From Corynebacterium glyciniphilum AJ 3170 (lineage in GTDB: Bacteria > Actinomycetota > Actinomycetes > Mycobacteriales > Mycobacteriaceae), in NCBI RefSeq assembly GCF_007673095.1, contig NZ_VDYZ01000004.1, positions 62,001 through 126,000 on the forward strand: a DNA stretch of 64,000 nucleotides, in the 5' to 3' direction. The notes beneath the pieces are model-generated. The model did not search any database. It was not told where the DNA came from and worked only from the letters and a program-made list of their open reading frames with translations. Each line of letters opens with the position of its first letter. The first letter of the stretch is position 1. Shown here in pieces: positions 34,618-43,275 of the stretch. Position numbers and translations under genes: made by a program.

Positions 34618-35010
34618 ATGGCTGAGTACGACGGAACCAGCTTCCGCAACGACGACCCCGACACCCCGCTCGAGGCATCCGTCCTCAACGACTGGAACTC
34701 CGCGACCGTCGACCACGGCAAGCGGATCAACACCCTCGAGAACGCCGACCCGCCCGCCGACGGCCAAGACGGCGAGGACGGCCAAGACGGGACCGACGGA
34801 AAGTCGGCCTACCAGATCGCCGTCGACAACGGCTTCCAGGGCACCGAGACCGAATGGCTCGACTCCCTCAAAGGCCAGGACGGCGAAGACGGACAGGACG
34901 GACAGGACGGCAGCGACGCTGCCAACCCCTTCACCGACGACGAGGTCACCACACTCAAGAACCTCGCCGCCGAAGCAGGGGCCGACGACGGCGGCGAGTC
35001 CGGTGAGTAA
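34618..35010 (+). CDS. Collagen-like head or neck decoration protein
   Basis: A 130-residue protein with two stretches of Gly-x-x repeats rich in QDGED (GQDGEDGQDGTDG; GQDGEDGQDGQDG) flanking AYQIAVDNGFQGTETEWLDSLK, a motif typical of phage fibre proteins. The N-terminus (FRNDDPDTPLEASVLNDW) also recalls fibre attachment sequences. Its position beside the capsid gene suggests a head fibre. Confidence 0.7.
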   Translation: MAEYDGTSFRNDDPDTPLEASVLNDWNSATVDHGKRINTLENADPPADGQDGEDGQDGTDGKSAYQIAVDNGFQGTETEWLDSLKGQDGEDGQDGQDGSDAANPFTDDEVTTLKNLAAEAGADDGGESGE

Positions 35011-35167
35011 CCGCAGGCTCTACCGCCTCGACCTCCCCGGCGGCAGCCACGTCTACCGCTACCTCACCGCCGACGACGCAGCCCGGGACTACCCCGACGC
35101 CGTCCTCGACGACACAGAGAAAACCCACGTCCCCATCAACAAGGCCTGGACCCCGGAGACGAGATAG
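35003..35167 (+). CDS. Small hypothetical head-completion protein
   Basis: A 54-residue protein from GTG 35003 (NRRLYRLDLPGGSHVYRYL; then THVPINKAWTPETR). It overlaps the fibre gene by 8 bp. A family of short proteins of this form is common between capsid and connector genes in actinophages; function unknown. Confidence 0.55.
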   Translation: MSNRRLYRLDLPGGSHVYRYLTADDAARDYPDAVLDDTEKTHVPINKAWTPETR

Positions 35168-35178
35168 GAGGTGAGCCG

Positions 35179-35673
35179 ATGCCCGACCACGGCATCACCC
35201 CCGACCACGTCGCCAACGTCACCAAACAGACCGCCACCGAGGAGCAGATCGACCGGGCAGTAGCCTCCGTCCGATCCCTCTGCGGCTGGCACGTCTGGCC
35301 CGTCCGCACTGAAACCCTCCGCCTCGACACCGCCGGCGACACACTCCTCACACTGCCCACCCTGCACGTCGAGGACATCACCGCGGTACGCATCAATGGC
35401 ACACCCACCACCGCCTACACCTGGTCCACCGACGGACTCCTCCAACTCCCGCGCCACCGCGCCGGGCTGGGGGCGCTGGAGGTGGACATCAAGCACGGCT
35501 TTGACCGCCCGGCGGATCTGATCGGTGTGGTCGTGCAGATGATCGGTCGGGCTGCTCGTCCGGCCGAGCAGATGTCGGTCGGTGGTATCTCCGTCGGGGC
35601 GGCGCAGGGGGTGACCCCGCAGTCGTCGGAGTGGCGGGTGCTTGGTGCGTACGAGTTGGGGGCCGAGCCGTGA
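35179..35673 (+). CDS. Head-tail connector (adaptor) protein
   Basis: A 164-residue gp6/gp15-like adaptor: EEQIDRAVASVRSLCGWHVWP, LLTLPTLHVEDITAVRINGTPTTAYTWSTDGLLQLP, ALEVDIKHGFDRPADLIGVVVQM. This strand-helix pattern is characteristic of HK97-type connectors. GGAGGTGAG before ATG. Confidence 0.85.
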   Translation: MPDHGITPDHVANVTKQTATEEQIDRAVASVRSLCGWHVWPVRTETLRLDTAGDTLLTLPTLHVEDITAVRINGTPTTAYTWSTDGLLQLPRHRAGLGALEVDIKHGFDRPADLIGVVVQMIGRAARPAEQMSVGGISVGAAQGVTPQSSEWRVLGAYELGAEP

Positions 35674-36026
35674 TTTTCAGCGAGCAGGTCACCATCGTGC
35701 GCCCGGGACGTAAGCGCGGTGACTACGGCGGCTGGGAGGACGACTGGGACAACCCGACGGAGATTCCCGTCGAGTACCCGGTGTCCGTGCAGCCGCAAGC
35801 GTCACAGTCCGAGGAGACGACCACAGACCGTGCTGTCACCGACTCCTACCGCCTGTTTACCCCGCCACCGCACCAGCTGCCCGAGGACGTCGTCTCTGGC
35901 GATCGTCTCCGGGTCGACTCGTGGGGGATCACGCTGATCTTCGACGGCACCCCCCTGCGCTGGCGCACCCAGATCCTGCCGCACACCGAGGCCGACCTCG
36001 TCCTCGTGCGCGGCGTACGGAAGTGA
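35670..36026 (+). CDS. Head-closure (stopper) protein
   Basis: A 118-residue beta-rich protein from GTG 35670: EQVTIVRPGRKRGDYGGWEDDW, YPVSVQPQ, DRLRVDSWGITLIFDGTPLRW. Size and position fit the stopper. GTGA overlap with the adaptor. Confidence 0.75.
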   Translation: MIFSEQVTIVRPGRKRGDYGGWEDDWDNPTEIPVEYPVSVQPQASQSEETTTDRAVTDSYRLFTPPPHQLPEDVVSGDRLRVDSWGITLIFDGTPLRWRTQILPHTEADLVLVRGVRK

Positions 36027-36032
36027 GGCCCC

Positions 36033-36323
36033 ATGCCCGACAAGAACGTCGACCTGGATGCTGACGAGATTTTCGCCCAGGTCAATCAGTCCACCCAGCT
36101 GCGTGCCGGTGTGCGGAAGGTAGCGACGAAGGTCGCTGCCGAGGCGCGCCGGACGACAGCGAAGGAGGGCGGTGACGCGACGATCACCCTGCGTGAAGCG
36201 CCGCAGTCGAATGGCCGCTACTCGATGGACGTTGTCTCCGACTCTGCCGACGAGGAGTACGGCTCCACCGAGGCCAAGCGCATCCGTGCGCTGCGCTCGG
36301 CAGCACGGAGGCATACGCGATGA
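36033..36323 (+). CDS. Neck / tail-completion protein (HK97 gp10-like)
   Basis: A 96-residue protein: a helical first half (VRKVATKVAAEARRTTAKEG) then YSMDVVSDSADEEYGSTEAKRIRALR. Placed between stopper and tail terminator, as gp10-like proteins are. Confidence 0.65.
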   Translation: MPDKNVDLDADEIFAQVNQSTQLRAGVRKVATKVAAEARRTTAKEGGDATITLREAPQSNGRYSMDVVSDSADEEYGSTEAKRIRALRSAARRHTR

Positions 36324-36721
36324 CTGACCCGCTGAAGTGGGTGATCGGCATCGTCGGGGCCAACGTCGGCGACGGCATCTGGGTCGCCGACCGCATGCCC
36401 CGGCCTCACGAGCTGGAGGAGAACCTGCCGGCAGTGTCGATCGACCTGCTGCCCAGCTCCGAGCGCTCGGCCTGGGGCGGATTCGGCGGACCGGTGATCG
36501 AGGGCATCGCCCTCGACATCGACGTCGTCGCCCCGTCCCGTGCCGAGGCCGTCCCGGTCGGCGACAAGGTCCGGGAGATCCTGCACGCCCTACCGCACAT
36601 CGAGGGGTCCGCGGTCAGCTCCGTGGAGTGCCCCCGATTCGCCACCCGCCCCGACATCTCGCCGTACGTGCGGCGCATCGGTGTCGAGGCCACCATCATG
36701 ACCCGCTCCGAGCGGGACTAA
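36320..36721 (+). CDS. Tail terminator protein
   Basis: A 133-residue alpha/beta protein (LEENLPAVSIDLLPSSERS; IALDIDVVAPSRAEAVPVGDKVREILH). Its ATGA overlap with the neck gene and place just before the major tail protein fit the terminator that caps tail growth. Confidence 0.75.
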   Translation: MTDPLKWVIGIVGANVGDGIWVADRMPRPHELEENLPAVSIDLLPSSERSAWGGFGGPVIEGIALDIDVVAPSRAEAVPVGDKVREILHALPHIEGSAVSSVECPRFATRPDISPYVRRIGVEATIMTRSERD

Positions 36722-36738
36722 CCCAAGGAGGAAATCCC

Positions 36739-37476
36739 ATGGCAGAGCAGTCTGCACTCGAAGGCTTCAAGGCAGCAGCAGCCCGCGTCGGCGTCACCGG
36801 CTCGATGCGCGTCGCCCCGCTGGGCACCAAGCCCAAGAACGACCTGAAGTCGAAGTACGACACCGATATCTACCGCAACCTCGGCTACCTGTCCCCGGAC
36901 GGCGTGACGATCAACTTCGACGAGTCCACGCAGGAGTACATCCCGTGGCAGGAGATGACCGCGATCCGTCGCGACATCACCCAGTCTGTGAAGACGGTCC
37001 AGGTCACCCTGTGGCAGTTCACCAAGGAGAACGCCGCGATGTACTTCGGCGTCCCCGGCGGGCAGATCGTCGTCAACGAGGAGGACGACACCTGGTACTT
37101 CGACGAGGGCGGCGTGCCCGAGTTCGAGCACCAGCAGGTCATCCTCGACGTCATCGACAACAACAAGGCCATGCGCCTGACGATGTACGACGCCCAGGTC
37201 ACCGAGCGTTCCGGTCTGACGATCAAGCGCGACGAGATGATCGGCCTGCAGATCACCCTGTCCGGCTACCCGGCAGGCCCGGAGTACGCCTCCGCAGGCG
37301 AGGACGGCAAGTCCCTGGAGGGCAAGACCAACCGCTGGCTGTTCTCCAACTCCTGGTCCGCGGACGGCCCCGGCGACGACGTCAACGGCGGCGACGACGG
37401 AGACAGCCCGTCGGAGGGCCAGACCCTCGCCAGCAACCTCACCGTTCCGAGCAAGGAACTCACCCCGTCCAAGTGA
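36739..37476 (+). CDS. Major tail (tube) protein
   Basis: A 245-residue tube protein with an Ig-less beta core: NLGYLSPDGVTINFDESTQEYIPWQ, AMYFGVPGGQIVVNEEDDTWYFDEG, LTIKRDEMIGLQITLSGYP. An AAGGAGG RBS gives high translation. A strong hairpin downstream would set it above the following genes. Confidence 0.9.
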   Translation: MAEQSALEGFKAAAARVGVTGSMRVAPLGTKPKNDLKSKYDTDIYRNLGYLSPDGVTINFDESTQEYIPWQEMTAIRRDITQSVKTVQVTLWQFTKENAAMYFGVPGGQIVVNEEDDTWYFDEGGVPEFEHQQVILDVIDNNKAMRLTMYDAQVTERSGLTIKRDEMIGLQITLSGYPAGPEYASAGEDGKSLEGKTNRWLFSNSWSADGPGDDVNGGDDGDSPSEGQTLASNLTVPSKELTPSK

Positions 37477-37483
37477 CGGACCC

Positions 37484-37523
37484 CGGCCCCGGGAGGGACA
37501 CCTGGCAGATCCGCCCGGGGCCG
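37484..37523 (+). terminator. Attenuator hairpin after the major tail gene, with flanking repeats
   Basis: CGGCCCCGGG/CCCGGGGCCG (37484-37493, 37514-37523). GGATCTGCC occurs twice downstream (37545, 37576), and its complement GGCAGATCC at 37504 lies in the loop, so competing structures are possible. No T-run. Confidence 0.5.
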
Positions 37524-37587
37524 ACCCCAGCTTCACCCGTAAAGGGATCTGCCGACCCAATCTTCCATCCTGAAAGGATCTGCCACC

Positions 37588-37959
37588 ATGACCTTCGATA
37601 TGACCGAGCTTGTCGAGCAGAAGACCGAGGCCACCGGCGTCGACGGCAACTGCATCGATTTCAACTTCCGCGCCACCGAAGGCGAGCACAAGGGCGAGGT
37701 ATTCAACTTTGTCGTCCCCGACCCGACCATGCTCACCGACGAGCAGCAGGAGGAACTCGCCGAGCTCCCGAACTTCGCCGTCGACATCGCCGCTTGGTAC
37801 CTGGGCGAAGAGCAGTACGAGAGATTCCGTGAGCTCGGCGGACAGTCCTGGATGGTCCGCGACATGCTGCAGAGCATCGCTGAAGAGCGCCAGGCTAAGG
37901 ACGCAGCAGGCCGCCCTACACGGCCGAATCGCTCCTCGCGCCGAGCCCGGAAGCAGTAG
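37588..37959 (+). CDS. Tail assembly chaperone (gpG-like)
   Basis: A 123-residue protein: TFDMTELVEQKTEATGVDGN and AWYLGEEQYERFRELGGQSWM are typical of siphovirus tail chaperones. A frame -1 continuation at 37899-38327 makes the longer gpGT form. Together they coat the tape measure during tail assembly. Confidence 0.85.
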   Translation: MTFDMTELVEQKTEATGVDGNCIDFNFRATEGEHKGEVFNFVVPDPTMLTDEQQEELAELPNFAVDIAAWYLGEEQYERFRELGGQSWMVRDMLQSIAEERQAKDAAGRPTRPNRSSRRARKQ

Positions 37960-38327
37960 AAGCCGCCTGCGAGGCGACGTATGGGTGGGACGTCGTCGGT
38001 GCCTACTGGCGCGGCGAGATCACCCTTCGCAAGCTGCGCGTACTGGTGACGTACCTTCCGGAGAATGCACCGTCCCGGTGGCACGCCTCTGATGACCGCC
38101 CCTGGTCGCAGAGCGACTCGCTGCTGTGGCAGCTCTACGGCGCTGCCCTGCGCACCAACGTGAACCTCGCCCGACTCGGCGGCAACAAAAAGGCCGTCAT
38201 GCCGTGGGACGAGCAGCCGAAATTCCCCTGGCGCAAGCCCGAGAACCCGAACTCCCAGACGCTGGGCGGGGTCTCCGAGGAGCGCCAGGACGAAGCGATC
38301 GAGTACCTGCTCGGTCTCGACGAATAG
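37899..38327 (+). CDS. Tail assembly chaperone, frameshift extension (gpT-like part)
   Basis: Open in the -1 frame from just after a TAA (37896) to 38327. The coding-like product starts well before any start codon: YTAESLLAPSPEAVEAACEA, then GWDVVGAYWRGEITLRKLRVL and SDSLLWQLYGAALRTNVN. No start codon with an RBS exists; a -1 slip before 37959, perhaps at C-CCT (37914-37917), would fuse it to the gpG-like part. Confidence 0.8.
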   Translation, partial: GRSRPPYTAESLLAPSPEAVEAACEATYGWDVVGAYWRGEITLRKLRVLVTYLPENAPSRWHASDDRPWSQSDSLLWQLYGAALRTNVNLARLGGNKKAVMPWDEQPKFPWRKPENPNSQTLGGVSEERQDEAIEYLLGLDE

Positions 38328-38336
38328 GAGGCCACC

Positions 38337-41300
38337 ATGTCGTCAGTCTGGGTCCCGATCCTGCCGTCCCTCAAGGGATTCACGCAGAAGATCGAGGGAG
38401 AGGCACGCTCTGCCTCCCAGCGCGGCGGCAAGGTCGCCACCGACGAATTCGGCAAGGCCGGCGAGTCGTCCGGTAAGGCGATGGCCGACGGGCTCAAGCG
38501 CCAGCAGGCCCTGGTATCCCGTGCGTCCAAGACCGTCGGTGACGCTCGCAAGGCCGAGGCCAACGCCTCCGGTGCTGTGCGGACCGCCGAGCTGGAGCTG
38601 CAGCGACTGCGGGATCGGGGTGACGCCTCGGCGGCGAAGATCGCCAAGGCCGAGGAGGACCTCGCCGACAAGAAGCGCCGCGCCGAGACCGCCGGCACAC
38701 GGCTCAACCGGGCAGAGGAGGAGCTCGCCACCGTCCGTGACGGTGGCGAGGCATCCTCCCGCAAACTTATCTCTGCCGAGGACCGTGTCGTCGACGCCCG
38801 CAACAAGGTCGAGAAAGCCGCGGGCGAGGTGCGGGTCACCGAGCTGCGGGTCAACGAGGCACGCGAGAAAGCCGAGGCCCGAGCATCCTCCCTGCAGGCA
38901 GCCGAGGACAACCTCTCCACCGTGCGCGAGACCTACGGCGAGGACTCCAAGGAAGCCGCGACCGCAGAGCGCCAGGTCGAGACCGCGCGCAAGCAGTCCG
39001 AGACCGCTGCCAGGGGCGTCGTCGACGCTGAGAACACCCTGTCCAAGAAAAAGGGTGAACTGCAGACCGCCACCGAAGGGGTGGAGTCCGCCTCGCTCAG
39101 CCAGAAGGCCGTGCAGGAGGACCTCACCGAGGCTGTCGACGAGTCATCCGAGTCGATGGAGAAAGCCGACGCCTCGGCAAAGGAATTCGGCAAGACTCTC
39201 GACAAGTCAGCTCTCGCCGTCGGCGGACTCGCAGCAGCCGCAGGTGGTGCCCTGGTCGCCATGGGCGTCGAATTCGACGATGCCTTCCGCACCATCCGCG
39301 TCGGAACCGGCGCCAGCGGCGAGGCATTCGAGGGGCTCAAAGAGTCTGCACTGTCGGTCATGGACACCGTCCCCGCCATGGACGGCGGCATGTCCCAAAT
39401 CTCCGAGACCCTCGCAGACCTCAACACCCGGCTCGGCCTGACCGACGAGCCACTGGAGACCATGACCGGGCAGATGGTCGCCCTGTCGAACCTCGGAATC
39501 GATGCCGACATCGGCGCGATCTCCAAGGCCATGAACGGATTCGGAATCGAAGCTGCCGACATGCCCGCAGCCCTCGACGAGCTGTTCCAGGTCTCCCAGG
39601 CCACCGGTCTCACCGTCACCGAGCTCGCCAACTCCGCAGCCAAGGCAGGCCCGCAGCTGCGCGGCTTCGGCTTCACCATGCAGGACTCCGCTGCCCTGGT
39701 CGGGCAGATGGACAAGGCCGGACTCGACGCCGACGGCACCCTGCAGCGGCTCTCCCGCGCCATGGCCGAATTCGCCGACGAGGGGCGGGACGCCCCCGAA
39801 GCACTGCAGGAGACCATCACCAGCATCGACGACTTCATAGCCTCCGGCGACGAAGCAGGCGCGATGAACCTCGCAGCCGACCTGTTCGGCACCCGCGGGG
39901 CCGCCCAATTCGTCGACGCAGTCAAGACCGGCACCCTCTCCGTCGACGACTTCATGGCAGCCACAGGAGCCACCGAGGACACCATCCTCGGGGTCTCCGA
40001 GGAGACCCGCACCATGGGCGAAAGCTTCCAGCTGCTCAAGCAGAAGGGGGCCACCGCCCTACAGCCCATCGCCTCCCAGCTCGTCGACGCGCTGATCCCG
40101 GCCATCGAGACCGGCGCACAGAAGCTCGAGGAATTCATGGGCTGGATCCAGGACAACCAGGGCCTGGTCACCGGACTCGCCGTCGGCGTCGGCGCGGCAG
40201 CAGCAGCCTTCGTCACCTGGCGAGGAGCAGTCGCAGCGGTCACACTGGGACAGAAAGCCTTCGCCACCGCCACAGCCCTGTCTACCAAGGGCATCAAGGG
40301 CATGAACACCGCGATGAAGGCCAACATCTTCGGCCTGATCGCCACAGCCATCATCGGCGTCATCTCCGGCCTAACCTGGTTTTTCACCCAGACCGAACTC
40401 GGCCAGGAAATCTGGCAGGGATTCATGGACGTCCTCTCCGGCGCCTGGGAGTGGCTGACCGGCGTATTCGGCCCCGTCTTCTCCTGGCTCGGAGAGACCG
40501 TCTCGTCCGTCTGGGACGGCATCAAGATCGGCTGGGACTTCCTCTGGGAAGCCATTCAGACCGCCTGGACCTCCGTCATCAAGCCCGTGCTCGACGCCTT
40601 TATGACCGCAGGCCAGGTTCTCTTCGCCATCGTCGGAACAGCCGTGCTGGCACCCCTGATGGTCGCCTGGAACCTCCTGTCCTCGGCGGTCGAGTGGGGC
40701 TGGAACACCCTGATCAAACCCGCCTGGGACGCCCTACAGACCGCCGCACAGTGGATGTGGGAGTCCGTCCTCCAGCCCGTCTTCGGCTGGATCCGTACCG
40801 GGTGGGAGCTGCTGTCTACCGGCATCCAGTGGTACTACGAAAACGTCATCCTCGTCGCCTGGAACGCGCTGCAGACCGCAGCCATGTGGCTCTGGGAAAA
40901 CGTCCTGTCGCCAGTATTCGGGTGGATCCGCACCGGGTGGGAAGCGCTATCAAACGGTATCCGCTGGGTCTACGACACCATCATCAAGCCCACCTGGGAT
41001 GCCCTCGGAAATGCCCTGTCCTGGCTGAATAACACCATCATTCAACCGGTGCTCGGTTGGATCCAGAACCGCTGGGACGACATGGGTGCAGGAATCCGGT
41101 GGGTGAAGGACCACGTCATCCAGCCCGTGTTCGATTCCATTGGTTCCGGGCTCGACGTCCTGAAGGGCGTGTTCGAGACCGCAGTCGACGGCATCGGCAC
41201 CGTCTGGGACGGGCTCAAGGCCGCCGCAGCAGCCCCGGTAAAATTCGTCATCCAGCGAATCTGGAACGATGGCATCCTTGCCGCTTGGAATAAGATCGCG

Positions 41301-43256
41301 GACTTCGTGCCCCTGCTCGACACTGTCGATCCGTACGAGCCTGACTGGCTCGGTGACTACCACACAGGTACCAGCAGCATCGTTCCCGGTGCCCGCTCTG
41401 TGGGGCGAGACAACGTGGACTTCGTCTCGACCGACGGTCGCTACGGAATCAGCCTGGCTGGTCAGGAGGGCATCGCCCACCAGCACGTCGTCGACGGCAT
41501 CGGCCGGTCGAACTGGGACCATCTCAACGAGGTCGGCCGCACTCGTGGTGCGTCGGCTGTGCGCGAGGAGCTCGGCTCCTTCGCCACTGGCGGAGTGATC
41601 GGCGGAGGTAGCCCCGTGCGGGAGGACCTCGGCAGCTTCGCTGATGGCGGCACGCTGCAGATGAACCCGGGCGTGGACGTCACCACTGACATCCAGCGGG
41701 CCATGATCTCCGCGGTCGCGCAGGCATTCCCGAACCAGATCGTCACCAGTGCGACGCGGTACGTGGATGTCGGCTCCGGCTACGACAACCACATGGCCGG
41801 CAGGGCCGTCGACTTCGCCCCTGACCAGGGACTGGCAAACTGGATCGCCAGCGAGTACCCGGATTCCGCCGAGCTCTTCTGGGACCCGGGCCCCAACCTC
41901 AAGAACGGGGCCCCGACGTCTGCGATCGGCGGACACTCCGACCACGTCCACTGGGCGATGGCGTCCATGCCCGACCCCTACACCGGCGAGATCGTCTCCC
42001 AAGACGGACCCGGCGGTGGGGGAGGCGGTGGTGGGAACTGGATGTACAACAAGGCAAAAGACATCTGGGACTCTCTCACCAGCCCGATCAGTGGGGCCAT
42101 CGATGCAGCGATGTCCGGATTCGGCGACACCAAGTTCGCCGAGATCCCCCGCGGCATGTTCGATTCCACCAAGGACGCTGTCTTCGACTGGGTCATGGAT
42201 AAGGTCCCGTTCGCCTCCGGCCCCAGCGGGGGTTCGAATCTGGATCTGTCCGGGGTCGCAGGAACGAACCGTGAGATGGGAAAGCAACTCGCCGAGCAGG
42301 TTGGCTGGACGGGACCGGAATGGGACGCACTGGACCAGCTGTGGACACACGAGTCCGGCTGGGACCACAATGCCCAGAACCCCACATCCACCGCCTACGG
42401 CATCCCGCAGTTCCTCGACTCCACCTGGGGCGATTACGGCTTCACCAAGACGTCTGACCCCAAGGAGCAGATCGCTGCTGGTATCTCCTACATCCAGCAG
42501 CGACCGGACTACGGCGTGCCAAGCAAGGCATGGAACCTCTGGCAGTCCCGGGACCCGCACTGGTACGAGGAAGGCGGAATCCTACCGCCCGGACTCACAC
42601 TCGCAGCGAACGGAACCGGCCAGGACGAAGCAGTGCTTAACGCCCAGCAGTGGCGCGACGTCAAGGCGAACCTCGACTTCGCCCTCGCCGTCGCACCGTC
42701 CGCTGAATCCTGGGGAACCATGGCACGCGAGATCACCATGGCATTCCAGGGCCGCGACTGGGGATACGGCGAACTCTCCAGCATCCTCGGCGAGGAGCAC
42801 GCCGAGCAGCTCGTCAACGACGTCGCCGCCATCCGCGGCAGCATCGAAGACGAACTGCTCGACTTCTTCGGACTCTCCGGAACCTGGATGGCCGACCCTT
42901 CACTGCTCGACATCTCCTGGGAGGCCCCCGGAGCCGACGACAGTGAGGTCGACGCAGACGAGGACGACCACGACGACGGGCCCGACGTCCCCGGCGACGG
43001 ACCCGCCGACGACTTCATGGCAAACCCCGCCGCCGGAGTCGCCGCAGTCAACGACTCCCTCGTCGGAGAAGTCCCCGCAGACAGCGCCAGCCAGGCGTCC
43101 GCCAGCGAGGTCTCACCCGACAACGACCGAGTCACCCTCGACCGCGACATGGTCGTCAACATCGTCATGGAGAACGTCCAGACCATGGACCCCGACGAGA
43201 TCGCCCGCGAAACCGCCCGCGAGGCACGCCGCGCACTCGCCGCGTTCCGCTTCTAA
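38337..43256 (+). CDS. Tape measure protein with two peptidoglycan-hydrolase domains
   Basis: A 1639-residue protein setting tail length. About 40-330: coiled coil. 335-480: tape-measure core (FDDAFRTIRVGTGASGEAF; LNTRLGLTDEPLETM). 640-720: hydrophobic helices. 730-945: tandem Trp-rich repeats of about 40 residues (W..LQPVFGWIRTGWELLSTGI). 1140-1210: M15-like zinc peptidase (YDNHMAGRAVDFAP; GHSDHVHWAM). 1320-1420: SLT transglycosylase with Glu1339 (THESGWDHNAQNPTSTAYG). The enzymes probably open the cell wall as the tail tip passes. GGAGG before ATG 38337. Confidence 0.93.
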   Translation: MSSVWVPILPSLKGFTQKIEGEARSASQRGGKVATDEFGKAGESSGKAMADGLKRQQALVSRASKTVGDARKAEANASGAVRTAELELQRLRDRGDASAAKIAKAEEDLADKKRRAETAGTRLNRAEEELATVRDGGEASSRKLISAEDRVVDARNKVEKAAGEVRVTELRVNEAREKAEARASSLQAAEDNLSTVRETYGEDSKEAATAERQVETARKQSETAARGVVDAENTLSKKKGELQTATEGVESASLSQKAVQEDLTEAVDESSESMEKADASAKEFGKTLDKSALAVGGLAAAAGGALVAMGVEFDDAFRTIRVGTGASGEAFEGLKESALSVMDTVPAMDGGMSQISETLADLNTRLGLTDEPLETMTGQMVALSNLGIDADIGAISKAMNGFGIEAADMPAALDELFQVSQATGLTVTELANSAAKAGPQLRGFGFTMQDSAALVGQMDKAGLDADGTLQRLSRAMAEFADEGRDAPEALQETITSIDDFIASGDEAGAMNLAADLFGTRGAAQFVDAVKTGTLSVDDFMAATGATEDTILGVSEETRTMGESFQLLKQKGATALQPIASQLVDALIPAIETGAQKLEEFMGWIQDNQGLVTGLAVGVGAAAAAFVTWRGAVAAVTLGQKAFATATALSTKGIKGMNTAMKANIFGLIATAIIGVISGLTWFFTQTELGQEIWQGFMDVLSGAWEWLTGVFGPVFSWLGETVSSVWDGIKIGWDFLWEAIQTAWTSVIKPVLDAFMTAGQVLFAIVGTAVLAPLMVAWNLLSSAVEWGWNTLIKPAWDALQTAAQWMWESVLQPVFGWIRTGWELLSTGIQWYYENVILVAWNALQTAAMWLWENVLSPVFGWIRTGWEALSNGIRWVYDTIIKPTWDALGNALSWLNNTIIQPVLGWIQNRWDDMGAGIRWVKDHVIQPVFDSIGSGLDVLKGVFETAVDGIGTVWDGLKAAAAAPVKFVIQRIWNDGILAAWNKIADFVPLLDTVDPYEPDWLGDYHTGTSSIVPGARSVGRDNVDFVSTDGRYGISLAGQEGIAHQHVVDGIGRSNWDHLNEVGRTRGASAVREELGSFATGGVIGGGSPVREDLGSFADGGTLQMNPGVDVTTDIQRAMISAVAQAFPNQIVTSATRYVDVGSGYDNHMAGRAVDFAPDQGLANWIASEYPDSAELFWDPGPNLKNGAPTSAIGGHSDHVHWAMASMPDPYTGEIVSQDGPGGGGGGGGNWMYNKAKDIWDSLTSPISGAIDAAMSGFGDTKFAEIPRGMFDSTKDAVFDWVMDKVPFASGPSGGSNLDLSGVAGTNREMGKQLAEQVGWTGPEWDALDQLWTHESGWDHNAQNPTSTAYGIPQFLDSTWGDYGFTKTSDPKEQIAAGISYIQQRPDYGVPSKAWNLWQSRDPHWYEEGGILPPGLTLAANGTGQDEAVLNAQQWRDVKANLDFALAVAPSAESWGTMAREITMAFQGRDWGYGELSSILGEEHAEQLVNDVAAIRGSIEDELLDFFGLSGTWMADPSLLDISWEAPGADDSEVDADEDDHDDGPDVPGDGPADDFMANPAAGVAAVNDSLVGEVPADSASQASASEVSPDNDRVTLDRDMVVNIVMENVQTMDPDEIARETAREARRALAAFRF

Positions 43257-43275
43257 GCACCAAGGAGGTACCCGG

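Noticed and set aside
38933..40555. 540-residue leftward open frame opposite the tape measure gene
   Set aside because: Ser/Pro/Ala-rich antisense frame; the forward frame has clear domains.
40950..42560. 536-residue leftward open frame opposite the tape measure C-terminus
   Set aside because: Antisense to M15-like and SLT domains; no start signal.
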